Shown here in pieces: positions 18,342 to 28,400 of a DNA stretch of 64,000 bases (positions are counted from its first letter, which is position 1; each line of letters begins with the position of its first letter). Source of the stretch: Rivularia sp. MS3 (GTDB lineage Bacteria; Cyanobacteriota; Cyanobacteriia; Cyanobacteriales; Nostocaceae); the NCBI GenBank assembly GCA_019192545.1, contig JAHCMI010000053.1:1-64000 (forward strand). The letters are read 5' to 3'. A program made the translations under genes and the position numbers. The notes below the pieces were generated by a model. It was not told the DNA's origin and did not search any database. It saw only the letters and a list, made by a program, of their open reading frames with translations.

Positions 18342-19925
18342 GTGTTAACGAAAGCAAACGATTTCATTTTTGATTTTCAATTAGCAACAATAAACATTTC
18401 CGAATTAGCTACAAGTTTTCTTAAAGATATCAATATAAATTTAGATTCATCTATCATAAATGTGATTGCGGCTTTAATCGTTATTTTAGTAGGTTTTTTG
18501 TTATCAGCAATTGCCGCATCTGCAACCAAACAGATATTAAAAAGAATTCAGTTAGATGAGCGTATTGCTTCAAAGTTTAGAGATAATTCGGGAACATTAG
18601 ACAATTTTCAATTAGAGCAATGGGTACCGATAGGGGTTTTCTGTATTCTGTTTGGAATTACTTTAATAGCTTTTCTTGAAACACTTAAATTCCGACAGTT
18701 TACAAGTCCTATTAATGCGTTTCTAAAAGATATTTACGGCTACTTGCCTAGTTTGGGTGCGGCTGCGATATTATTAGCTATTGCTTGGCTGCTGGCAAAT
18801 GGATTGCGATTAGCGGTAAGTCGTGGTTTGGATACCTTAAGATTGGAAGAGCGTTTAAATAATCAGATAGAAAGCAACGCAGAAGAAAATAAATTTTCTC
18901 TAAAAAATACAATTTCCCAAGCAATATATTGGTTTGTGCTTCTGTTTTTTGTACCAATTATTTTAGATACCTTGGGTTTCCAAAGCACCTTAGATCCAGT
19001 AGAAAAACTAGTTGCAGAATTTTTGCTGTACTTACCGAATATTCTCAGTGCAACATTAATTGGTGTCATAGGTTGGTTTGCAGCAAAAGCAGTAAGTCAA
19101 ATTACCAGTAATTTTTTAGCTTCTGTAGGAATTGATCGATTGGGAGCTAAATTTGGTATGAGTACAAATAGGCAAAGCTCCTTATCGTGGCTTGGTGGTA
19201 CTTTCGCTGCCGTCGTAATTCTCATTTACACGGCGATCGCCATTTTGAATAAGCTGAATATTGAAGCAATTTCTAAGCCAGCCATTGTCGCCCTGAGTCA
19301 GGTATTCACTGTTTTACCTCAAGTCTTTACTGCTGTTGCGATTTTAGCAATCGGTTATATAGCGGGCAAATATGCAGCAGAATTTTTAACTAGTTTTTTA
19401 ACTAGCATTAACTTTAATAACTTCTTCTTCTGGCTTGGTTTACCAATTCAACAATCCCAGTTTCAAAACAACTCTACAACAAAAACACCGTCAGAAATAG
19501 CTGGCATTGTGGCGATGGTTGGTATCATGCTGTTTGCGACAATATCGGCAATAGACGTTTTGAATCTAACTGCATTAACAGCGCTGATGCAAGGGCTAAT
19601 TATCGTATTTGGCAGTATCTTAGCTGGTTTATTCGTTTTGGCAATTGGTTTATATTTGGCCAACTTAGCCTTTAACTTAATTATTACATCAGGTGTTTAT
19701 CAAGCGCGAATTTTAGCACAAACAGCGCGTGTGATAATTATTGCCTTTGTGGGCACAATGGCATTACAACAGATAGGGATAGCAACCAATATTGTTAACC
19801 TAGCTTTCGGACTTTCCCTTGGCGCGATTTCGGTAAGCGTTGCTCTGGCAATCGGTTTAGGAACCCGAGAAATTGCCGGAGGATTGGTTAAACAATGGTT
19901 AAAGGAGTTAGGAATTAGAAGTTAA
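18342..19925 (+). CDS. polytopic TM-helix (mechanosensitive-channel-like) protein
   Basis: A 527-aa membrane protein with about ten or eleven hydrophobic helices, built from repeated 'conserved TM helix' units found beside MscS-type channels (e.g. IIVFGSILAGLFVLAIGLYL, then GLSLGAISVSVALAIGLG). The C terminus GTREIAGGLVKQWLKEL resembles the point where MscS proteins enter their cytoplasmic beta domain, but the protein ends there, so that domain is missing. Related proteins act in envelope tension or transport. Start is GTG 18342 with a good AAGAGGAG ribosome-binding site 8 bp upstream. Confidence 0.75.
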   Translation: MLTKANDFIFDFQLATINISELATSFLKDININLDSSIINVIAALIVILVGFLLSAIAASATKQILKRIQLDERIASKFRDNSGTLDNFQLEQWVPIGVFCILFGITLIAFLETLKFRQFTSPINAFLKDIYGYLPSLGAAAILLAIAWLLANGLRLAVSRGLDTLRLEERLNNQIESNAEENKFSLKNTISQAIYWFVLLFFVPIILDTLGFQSTLDPVEKLVAEFLLYLPNILSATLIGVIGWFAAKAVSQITSNFLASVGIDRLGAKFGMSTNRQSSLSWLGGTFAAVVILIYTAIAILNKLNIEAISKPAIVALSQVFTVLPQVFTAVAILAIGYIAGKYAAEFLTSFLTSINFNNFFFWLGLPIQQSQFQNNSTTKTPSEIAGIVAMVGIMLFATISAIDVLNLTALTALMQGLIIVFGSILAGLFVLAIGLYLANLAFNLIITSGVYQARILAQTARVIIIAFVGTMALQQIGIATNIVNLAFGLSLGAISVSVALAIGLGTREIAGGLVKQWLKELGIRS

Positions 19926-20049
19926 AAGTTAGGAGTGTTGTTATTACCTACTACAAATTACCCATTACCAGTCCTCACAGATATAATAACTGTTTTACCG
20001 AACATGATATTACCCTTACTTGCTTGTTGATGATTCTAAATAAATACAC

Positions 20050-20778
20050 ATGAAAATTGGATTATGGTTATTGGCTTCTTGGCTGCTTTATTCTTGTTTA
20101 GGTGCATTTCTTAATTTTGTAAATATGCCTTGGTGGGTGTTTGCCTTTTACGGATTTTTAGCAGTCGGTTGGGCATCAGAATCCGCTAAATTTATTGTAG
20201 GAATTGGTTTGTTTGGTGTTTGGTTTAAAGTAATTTCTTGGCTAATCGCAATTGCTGCTTGTCTGGGATTACTAGTAGGTGTTTTCTTCGGAGCAATGGC
20301 TGGCAGTTGGGTAACTGGTGCATTAGTCGGTTTGGGAATAGGAACTTTGGCTGGGCTGGGAGTTATAGTTAGTGCTTGGCTAACTTATAATGTTTTCTTT
20401 GTTACTGCTAAGCGTAGAAAAGCTCAATCGTCTAACCCGAAAAAATCTCCTCAAGGAGTTTCTGGCAATATTGATAATTTAAATGCGAAAATACTGATTG
20501 AAACTATTTGGTCAACCTGTAAAGGAGTTGGGTTAGCAGGAATTGCCATTTTAGGTTGTTATATGGGTGGCAAGTATGGCTTCGGTGGCGTATATGGTTT
20601 AGCTACTGCAACTATTTGGGCATTGTTATTAGGTGGGATTCTTTTCCTTGCGGCTTCCGAACTCAAGCGTCGTTTAAGCAATTACAAAGCTTTTGTTTTA
20701 TTATCTGCTGTTCTTGAAATAGCATTAATTAGCGGTTATATAATCAGCTTTTCTTTTCCTATTGCTAAAGCCATATAA
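20050..20778 (+). CDS. hypothetical polytopic membrane protein
   Basis: A 242-aa protein with about five to seven hydrophobic segments, including a glycine-zipper-like stretch (GVFFGAMAGSWVTGALVG) and a short basic cytoplasmic loop (AKRRKAQSSNPKKS). I do not recognise the family. It follows the channel-like gene in the same direction after about 125 bp. The short region between carries an 'aagttagaa' repeat rather than a clear terminator. Confidence 0.6.
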   Translation: MKIGLWLLASWLLYSCLGAFLNFVNMPWWVFAFYGFLAVGWASESAKFIVGIGLFGVWFKVISWLIAIAACLGLLVGVFFGAMAGSWVTGALVGLGIGTLAGLGVIVSAWLTYNVFFVTAKRRKAQSSNPKKSPQGVSGNIDNLNAKILIETIWSTCKGVGLAGIAILGCYMGGKYGFGGVYGLATATIWALLLGGILFLAASELKRRLSNYKAFVLLSAVLEIALISGYIISFSFPIAKAI

Positions 20779-21045
20779 ACTAATTATTCGCAAATGGAAG
20801 TTTCTTAATGAGGTTAAAGGTTAAAGGTTAAAGGTTAAAGGTTAGAGGTTGGGTTTAACTACCTCCTTGCAACAAGCTAGGCTAACATTCAACCCAACTT
20901 ACCAAAAGCTTTTGATGTCAAGCTCGATAGAGCCTTTGAACGAGAGCTATTTGTATATCTAAATTTTATGTTGGTTTTGTAGTGCGGGCAGAAAAGCCCG
21001 CCAGCAAAATACAAATTCAATGCATAGAAACTAATACAAGATAAA

Positions 21046-21822
21046 TTAAGCTTTAAACTGCTTTTCTAATAAATTTAGCAAAGTTTCTCTGGGAACTACA
21101 GAAGATAAACCGGTGATAAATTTAGAAGCAATACCACCAACTACTACAGCAGCATTTCCATGTTCTAAAGCTTTCATTGCTTCGTCAACTACTTCTTCTG
21201 GAGTAGACATACTTTGTGCGTTACGTGCTAAAGCTGGAGGAAAGTTTGCTTCATTGAAAAAGTTAGTTTCCGTAGGTCCGGGAGAAACAACTAAAACCCT
21301 AACTCCATATTGACGATTTTCTGCCCATAACGCTTCGCTGAAACTGCGAACGAAAGCTTTTGTCGCTGCGTAAACCGATACATATGGTAATGGTTGATAT
21401 CCCGCAATTGAAGATACATTAATAATGCTTCCCGAACCTCTTTCCCGCATTTGTGGTAAAAATTTGTGGGTTAAAGCTACTAGCGCTATATTATTTAACT
21501 GAATCATTTCAATTTGGCGATCGCAGTCGGTTTTAACAAATTCACCATAGTCGCCAAAGCCCGCATTATTAATTAGTAAATCAACGCTTAACCCTTTCGC
21601 TTGGGTAATCTCGAAAATTTCTTGAGCGGCTGATGTTTGGGTTAAATCTTTGACAATAACATCAACTTGAATTTTGTGTTGTTCCTGTAGCTGTTGAGCA
21701 AGAGCCTTAAGCTTATCTTCCGAGCGGGCAACGATAATCAGATTTGTATTTTGTGCAGCAAGTTTTTGAGCAAAACATTTACCAATACCACCGGAAGCAC
21801 CAGTAATTAAAGCTGTAGGCAT
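21046..21822 (-). CDS. short-chain dehydrogenase/reductase
   Basis: Classical SDR of about 258 aa. It has the NAD(P)-binding motif TGASGGIGK at the N terminus, NNAG (LLINNAGFGDYG), catalytic Ser in INVSSIAGYQ and the YAATK active-site motif. The arginine after strand 2 (VARSEDK) suggests NADP(H). The frame extends to 21867, but MPTALITGASG at 21822 is the natural family start. The substrate cannot be told; DltE/YqjQ-like SDRs are the closest general type. Confidence 0.88.
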   Translation of the reverse strand: MPTALITGASGGIGKCFAQKLAAQNTNLIIVARSEDKLKALAQQLQEQHKIQVDVIVKDLTQTSAAQEIFEITQAKGLSVDLLINNAGFGDYGEFVKTDCDRQIEMIQLNNIALVALTHKFLPQMRERGSGSIINVSSIAGYQPLPYVSVYAATKAFVRSFSEALWAENRQYGVRVLVVSPGPTETNFFNEANFPPALARNAQSMSTPEEVVDEAMKALEHGNAAVVVGGIASKFITGLSSVVPRETLLNLLEKQFKA

Positions 21823-22125
21823 TTCTATTAATAGTATTTTTGTTAACCACCCTACAAATGCTAGCAATAATTGGTACTTAGTTTTACCTATCTAGAGTCA
21901 TAGAACAGTTAATAGTAAAAAGTGAACAGTTGTTCACCCGGAGAGTGTGGATTGTCAGTTAACAGTAAAAATATTTCCCACTCTCCTCCCTTTTCCCCGT
22001 CTTCCCCCTCTAATTGAATAGGTAATTTTTAATCAAACAGCACTAACTTCTCACCCCAGACTCTTATGATGTAATTTTTCTCTCGCGAATGGGAATAGTA
22101 ATAGTAACAGTTACAGGGTGTCTAG

Positions 22126-23001
22126 ATGTACCGTTTGCATAATAAAGCATTTGAAATCTTACGTGAGGAGATTGAGGTATGTAGTAGTAATGACAAAAAA
22201 GGGAAACAGAAAAGGCTAATTGCTCTGAAACGTTTGCAGCAAATGCGGTTGAATCCTGGAAGACGTGCCAAATTAAACGAGTTAAGGGATGCTGTTGTAG
22301 ATGTATTTCCCATCTTCAGCGAAACGGCACTTAAAGAAGCTGCTAAAGCCAATCGTAAACCAAGCATTTTTGGTAAATTCAAATATTTAGCAATTGGTTT
22401 AACGGGTGTTGCTGGGGTGGTGACAGTACTTAATTTACCGCATCCTAATATTCGCTGGTTTGTAGCAAAAACAGCGCCGATATTGCTTGTACCTTCTCAC
22501 ATGAACATGGATTTTCATTATTGGGGTGCAAGAAATTCAGTTCAAGAAGCACAAATTATGTTGAAATCTGCGGCTAATTTTTCCGACATTAAACAAGTTG
22601 AAAATAAAATTGCAGAAGCCGAACAACATTTAAGTCATATTCCAATTTGGTTTTTAGGATATTATCCAGAAGTTTATTGTCAAAACTTTAGCTGTAGTTG
22701 GAATTTTAGTTTTGATGAATTTGAAAATATTCGTACACAAATAATTCACCTTGAAACTAAAACAATTAGGGAAAAGCAGGCTTTTATTCCTTTAGTAGAA
22801 GCCCAACAAGTTTATAGAGGTGCAAAAAGAAAATTAAGCATAGCAAAAACTCAAAAGCAGAAACAGCTAGCAATGTTTTCTATGCAATCAGCTATCAAAA
22901 CAATAGCAGAAGTTCCGAGTGGCACCTTAGCGAAGAAAAAAGCAGAAACACAGTTAAAAGCTTATAAACGTTATTACGAGCAAGTAGCTCAAAAAAAATA
23001 G
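22126..23001 (+). CDS. unknown protein, tandem paralogue 1 (291 aa)
   Basis: I do not recognise a function. The N domain (about 1-85) is helical and basic, then a single membrane helix (about 88-106), then a region with conserved IPIWFLGYYPEVYCQNF and FDEFENIRTQI, then a coiled coil. Two Cys (YCQNFSCSW) may form a disulfide. The downstream gene at 23119 repeats the same architecture (LPVWFLGYYPQAYCGLFGC, FDEFETARRRV), so the two arose by duplication. Likely membrane-anchored with the C-terminal part on the other side of the membrane. Confidence 0.75.
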   Translation: MYRLHNKAFEILREEIEVCSSNDKKGKQKRLIALKRLQQMRLNPGRRAKLNELRDAVVDVFPIFSETALKEAAKANRKPSIFGKFKYLAIGLTGVAGVVTVLNLPHPNIRWFVAKTAPILLVPSHMNMDFHYWGARNSVQEAQIMLKSAANFSDIKQVENKIAEAEQHLSHIPIWFLGYYPEVYCQNFSCSWNFSFDEFENIRTQIIHLETKTIREKQAFIPLVEAQQVYRGAKRKLSIAKTQKQKQLAMFSMQSAIKTIAEVPSGTLAKKKAETQLKAYKRYYEQVAQKK

Positions 23002-23118
23002 CGCTTATTTGAGGATTTTTATTAAATCCTCACTTTTAATATTAAACATTTTAAATCAATTTAAATCAACATTTCAGAACGAGACTTTAATACAACACTT
23101 TCAATCAATAATAAAATC

Positions 23119-24447
23119 ATGTACCGTCTTAATGATGCCGCTTTTAAAATTTTACGGGGCGAACTGCTCAACTGTGGTTCTAATGATGATATCGGTAGAG
23201 CCGAAAGACAAATTGTAGCCAAGCGTTTTGAAAAACTGCGGATGCAAAAAGGTTCTCCAGTAACTTATGATGAGCTACTTTTATTAGTTGTTGATGTATT
23301 TCCAGAATTTAGCGAAAAGGCTTTAAAACAAGCGGCGAAAGCTAACCAACCACCAGGTATTTTAAGTAATCTAAAATGGTCAGCAATTTTTATTACTGCT
23401 TTTACAGGTGGTTTTGCAGGGATTATCTGGTTAGTAAATCTACCATACCCAATGATTCGTAAACCTGTGGCAGAGAAAGCACCGTTATTGCTTTTACCTT
23501 CTTATATCAGTATGGATAACAGCTATCGTGGAGCAATTAATGCTACCGAACAAGCAGATCAGTTAGTAAATAAAGCTACTAGTTTAGAAGATATTAAACG
23601 AGGTGGAGCTAAAGTTAAACAAGCACAAAGTAGTTTGGATAATTTACCCGTTTGGTTTCTAGGTTATTATCCTCAAGCTTACTGCGGTTTATTTGGATGT
23701 ACGTGGAAATTTACTTTTGATGAATTTGAAACAGCACGTCGTCGAGTTGCCAGAATGGATGCTAAAGTCTTCCAGGAGAAGAATGCTTTTGAATCATTAG
23801 AAAAAGCAGAGTCAGATTTAAAAGCCGCTAAAGAGCAATACGAACAAACCAAAAATTTAGCAGAAAAACAAAAAATCGTAGCGCAGATGCAAACCGCTAT
23901 GATTACCTTAGAGCAAATTCCCAGAGAAACCTTAGCAGGTAAAAAAGCACGTACTGTTATTGCAGCAATCAAACCCGAAGTCGGAAAGATAATTGCTAAC
24001 AGCGGTAAAAGTGGTGCTAGTGGTAATTTAATCGAAGCAGCAAAAGTATTCGCCATCCAAGCATCACAATTATCGCAAAATCCTCCCCATCCAACTTATA
24101 AATGGGAGCAAATCGAAAAACTATGGATACAATCAATCAAGCGGTTGCAGAATATCCAAGTTTCCAATCCCAATTATCTCGAAGCCCAGAAACTGCTAGC
24201 AAAATACCAAAGCAACCAAGCAATCATTCAAACTCGACTGCAAGCAGAAAGAGAATCCCAAAAAATTCTCAATCAAGCAGAAGCGCAAATTGAAAACTTT
24301 ATCGCAAATCCTCCATCAGAGCCAAATCGGTATAAAGCCAAATTACGGACAATTCTCAGCAAATTAAACAGCATCCAGTCAGGAACAACATCCCATGCAA
24401 GAGCCAAACAGTTGATATCTTCAATTCAGAAGCAACTGAAAAAATAA
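23119..24447 (+). CDS. unknown protein, tandem paralogue 2 (442 aa)
   Basis: Longer paralogue of the preceding gene: same start (MYRLNDAAFKILRGEL versus MYRLHNKAFEILREEI), same 'VVDVFPEFSEKALKQAAKAN' element, same membrane helix and WFLGYYPQAYC motif. It has an added C-terminal ~150 aa of Gln/Lys/Ala-rich coiled coil with two repeats resembling each other. Function unknown. The C-terminal extension may mediate assembly. The gap to paralogue 1 is 117 bp, so they may be co-transcribed. Confidence 0.78.
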   Translation: MYRLNDAAFKILRGELLNCGSNDDIGRAERQIVAKRFEKLRMQKGSPVTYDELLLLVVDVFPEFSEKALKQAAKANQPPGILSNLKWSAIFITAFTGGFAGIIWLVNLPYPMIRKPVAEKAPLLLLPSYISMDNSYRGAINATEQADQLVNKATSLEDIKRGGAKVKQAQSSLDNLPVWFLGYYPQAYCGLFGCTWKFTFDEFETARRRVARMDAKVFQEKNAFESLEKAESDLKAAKEQYEQTKNLAEKQKIVAQMQTAMITLEQIPRETLAGKKARTVIAAIKPEVGKIIANSGKSGASGNLIEAAKVFAIQASQLSQNPPHPTYKWEQIEKLWIQSIKRLQNIQVSNPNYLEAQKLLAKYQSNQAIIQTRLQAERESQKILNQAEAQIENFIANPPSEPNRYKAKLRTILSKLNSIQSGTTSHARAKQLISSIQKQLKK

Positions 24448-24586
24448 ACCACTAGTGTAGAGGTAGAGACATAAGAGAGAGGGGGGAAGAAAATATTTAT
24501 CTAACCCTCTAACCTTTAACCCGAGCAACAAATTATCCCAACTTCTTGCACTTGAGTAAGAATGTATGTTATATAAATAAAATTCC

Positions 24587-24660
<74 letters not shown>

Positions 24661-24688
24661 TTTTTGCCAAGAATGTTTTAGAAAAAGT

Positions 24689-24800
24689 TGTCTGTGACTT
24701 AAAGTGTCACTTGCCACATTATTTGACCGCCTTGACAGATTAATGTCCTGTGATTTGACCGCATATACATATGCGACAGATCACAATTAATAGACATCTG
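24689..24800. mobile_element. candidate decayed CAST/Tn7-like transposon end
   Basis: Starting 28 bp after the tRNA there is TGTCTGTGAC, followed by three spaced, degenerate copies of a GACA-ATTA-TGTC-like unit: TGCCACATTATTTGAC (24712-24727), TGACAGATTAATGTC (24733-24747) and GACAGATC...ATTAATAGACATC (24775-24798). From memory, type V-K CAST left ends carry arrays of TnsB sites including almost exactly TGACAGATTAATGTC, and these elements insert just downstream of tRNA genes. No tnsB, tnsC, tniQ or cas12k lies nearby, so at most a solo end remains. A GCATAT/ATATGC palindrome sits at 24761-24774. Confidence 0.45.
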
Positions 24801-25474
24801 CGGGAAAACATTTATTGTATAGCGGTTTTCAATCATTTATTCATTAAAAAATTAGATTACAGATTTTTATTTATCAACATATTTCCTTAAACTACATGGA
24901 ATATGTAATTGCCAAACAACATAATGATGTGTTAATCAACCAAATTTTATATAAAACTGATAATGAATAATCTAAACAAAAATTGCCGAAAAGTGCATTG
25001 CATTTATTGATTTTTATTGTTTTAATATCAGACTATTTTTATTAATCGTGAAGGTCATATTATTATTTACCTATATTTATAAAGTCTAAATGAATGTATA
25101 AAAATAGACTTTCAAAACCGGCAAGCATATATCAAACTTGTTAATCATATTCGGCTTTGTTACATAATTTTATCCTAATTGGTGTTTGAAATTACTTTGT
25201 TCTAGAGATTAACCTGTCATAGATTTACTCTAATTGGATGTTTTATCTTCGCTAATTACTTTTAGAAAATAGCTGATGCTTCACCCAAGTTAGATATTTA
25301 AGACAATTCATGTTAACTAGAACTTAAGCGTATTTTTTCAAAATATTGCTAGTTTGATGATGAGATTTATGTAACTGAATTTAGCTGAATTTATTCTGGG
25401 TGCTGGCGATAGTTAGAGCGTTTTTTGATTAAGGCTAACGCTTATTTTCTGATATCAAATATTAATGATTAACT
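24801..25474. other. ~670-bp AT-rich intergenic region
   Basis: No gene or convincing structure is seen between the candidate transposon end and the subtilase gene. The DNA is strongly AT-rich with stop codons in all frames. The subtilase promoter should lie in its right part. A second transposon end was looked for by eye and not found. Confidence 0.4.
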
Positions 25475-28400
25475 ATGCTAGAAATACAACCAAACAAATC
25501 TTCTCGAATTTCCGATAAACTGCTCGATTTGTATGAGGAATTTACAAGCCTACCAGAAACACGCAACGTTAATAATTCAGAAGTTTCACTCACTAATAGT
25601 GATATTCTCCAACTTAATGCAGCTAGAACAGAAGTTATTGTCAGAATTACTAGTAGTGATGTTGAAGGTTTATTACCAGCCTTAGAAGATTCGGGTTTTC
25701 AAGTTATCGGTTCGGCTCCAGATTTCAACTTTATTGAAGGTTGGATGCCGATTGACTTAATTCCCAATTTAGAAGAATTGGAAAGTCAAGGGCTTATGGG
25801 TGTGTTACCCGTTTATGCTCCTATAACTAACGTCGGTTCGGTAACTAGTCAGGCTGATTTTGTTCACGAAACAGATAGAGTTCGAGCGTCTCTTCCAACA
25901 GGTTTTGATGGTACGGGAGTAACTATCGGTGTTTTGAGCGATAGCTATGATACTTCGGGTAACGGTTCGGCTGCTGCTGATATAGCATCTGGAGATTTAC
26001 CTGCAAATGGAGTGACTGTGTTACAGGAAGGACGTAACAATGCAACAGACGAAGGTCGAGCAATGTTGCAGTTAGTTCACGACCTTGCACCCGGTGCAGA
26101 CCTCGCTTTTGCTACAGCATCTTTCAGTCCGGCAAACTTCGCTAATAACATTCGCGCTCTTGCAAATGCTGGCTCGGACATTATTGTTGATGATATCGCT
26201 TATCTTACAGAACCCTTTTTCCAAGATAGTGTTGTTAGTTTTGCCGTTGATGATGTAGTCACAAATAATAATGTGGCTTATTTTTCTTCCGCAGGAAATA
26301 GTGGCGATATTGCCTACGAATCTACAGATATCAATTTTGAAACTATCGGGCAAAATCTATTTTACGATTTTGATCCAAGTGCTAATGTCGATGTTACCCA
26401 AAGAATAACAATTCCTTTTGGTAGGCAAGTTAGATTGTCATTTCAATGGGACGACCCTTTCTTTACTCGCAATGGTGTAGATACAGACCTAGATATCTTC
26501 TTAATCAATCCTGCAACTGGTAACATTGTTGCTCAAGCTGATAATAATAATATTGCCAATCAAACACCTTCTGAATTTTTAGTCTTTGAAAATAATACTT
26601 TTCAGACGGATTTTGATGTCGCAATTAGGTTGTTTGATGGACCAGAACCCGGACGTATCAAATACATTCCTTTCGATCTAAGTTCTAACCCTGATGATAT
26701 TTATCAAGAGTTTGCGACTAACAGTTCAACTATCTTTGCTCATCCAGCAGCAACTAATGCTTCCGCTGTAGCAGCAGTTCCCTATTTTGACCAAGACAAC
26801 CCCGAACCCTTCACTTCTGTTGGTCCAACTACAATTCTGTTTGAAACCGACGGTACCCGCAAAGCTACACCAGAAGTCCGCCAAACACCTGATATTGCAG
26901 CGATTGATAATACTGACACTACATTCTTCGGTAGCGATATTGATGGTAATGGTTTTCCCAATTTCAGCGGAACTTCAGCAGCCGCACCCCATGCAGCAGC
27001 CGTTGCAGCTTTGGTAAAACAAGCAAATCCAACATTTACTCCGCAACAAATCTATGACAGATTAGAATCAACTGCCAAAGATATCGGCGCTCCCGGTTAT
27101 GACAATGTTACCGGACATGGATTAATTAACGCTTACGATGCTATTTTTGGTCCGGTTGTACCAGCACCGCTCAACTTCACAGATAACTTTGAAGATGGCG
27201 ACCTCCCTATTGCTTATGAAACCAAAACTAATGGTGCTGGAAGGATTCAAGTTACGACTGAAAATAATCCCATTGGTACGCGACATCTGACATTAGATAG
27301 CTCGCGTAATAGATTTGATTCTCTAAATGAAGTAATTTTGCACGTTGATACAACTGGCTTTGATAACGTGCAACTCAGCTTCGATCAGAGGGAATTCGAT
27401 GACGAAGATAATCTGATGCCACAAACCTTTACAGGCTCGAATAATTCTGATGGTGTAGTTCTGAGTGTTGACGGTACAAATTGGTTCCGTTTAATTAGTT
27501 TGACTGGTAGTAACTCAACAGAGACTTATCAAACAAACAGCTTTAATTTAAGTACATTTGCTGCGAACAACAGTTTAACTCTCGGCTCGGATGTTCGGAT
27601 TAAGTTCCAGCAATTTGATGATTTTCCAATTGAAACTGGTCTTGATGGATTTGCTTTTGACAATATTTCTGTTACGGGTGATTCTTTAGCAGGCTTCACT
27701 GTCACAGAATCCGACGGCAATACTACGGTTACAGAAGCCGGTAGCACGGATACATTTACAGTTGTTCTCGATACTCAACCAACTGACGACGTAGTAATTT
27801 CAATTACTAATCCCGATACAACTGAAGCAACTGTTTCTAGCAACAGCCTTACTTTTACAGCAGCTAATTGGGATACAGCGCAAACGGTAACTGTAACTGG
27901 TGTTGATGACAATTTAGTTGATGGAAATCAAACTACTCCATTAACTTTGAGTGTAGATGCAGCTAACAGCGACGATAATTTTGATTCTCTTGCAAATCAA
28001 ACCGTAAACGTTATCACCGTTGATGATGATAGTGCAGGCTTCACTGTCACAGAATCCGAGGGAAATACTACAGTTACAGAAGCCGGTAGCACGGATACAT
28101 TTACAGTTGTTCTCGATACTCAACCAACTGACGACGTAGTAATTTCAATTACTAATCCCGATACAACTGAAGCAACTGTTTCTAGCAACAGCCTTACTTT
28201 TACAGCAGCTAATTGGGATACAGCGCAAACGGTAACTGTAACTGGTGTTGATGACAATTTAGTTGATGGAAATCAAACTACTCCATTAACTTTGAGTGTA
28301 GATGCAGCTAACAGCGACGATAATTTTGATTCTCTTGCAAATCAAACCGTAAACGTTATCACTATTGATGATGATAGTGCAGGCTTCACTGTCACAGAAT

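Noticed and set aside
23009-23218. 69-codon + frame overlapping the start of paralogue 2
   Set aside because: It overlaps the well-supported gene at 23119 in another frame and has low-complexity composition.
24801-25474. Second transposon end and cargo for the CAST-like remnant
   Set aside because: No second set of GACA-ATTA-TGTC-like units and no transposition genes were found before the subtilase.
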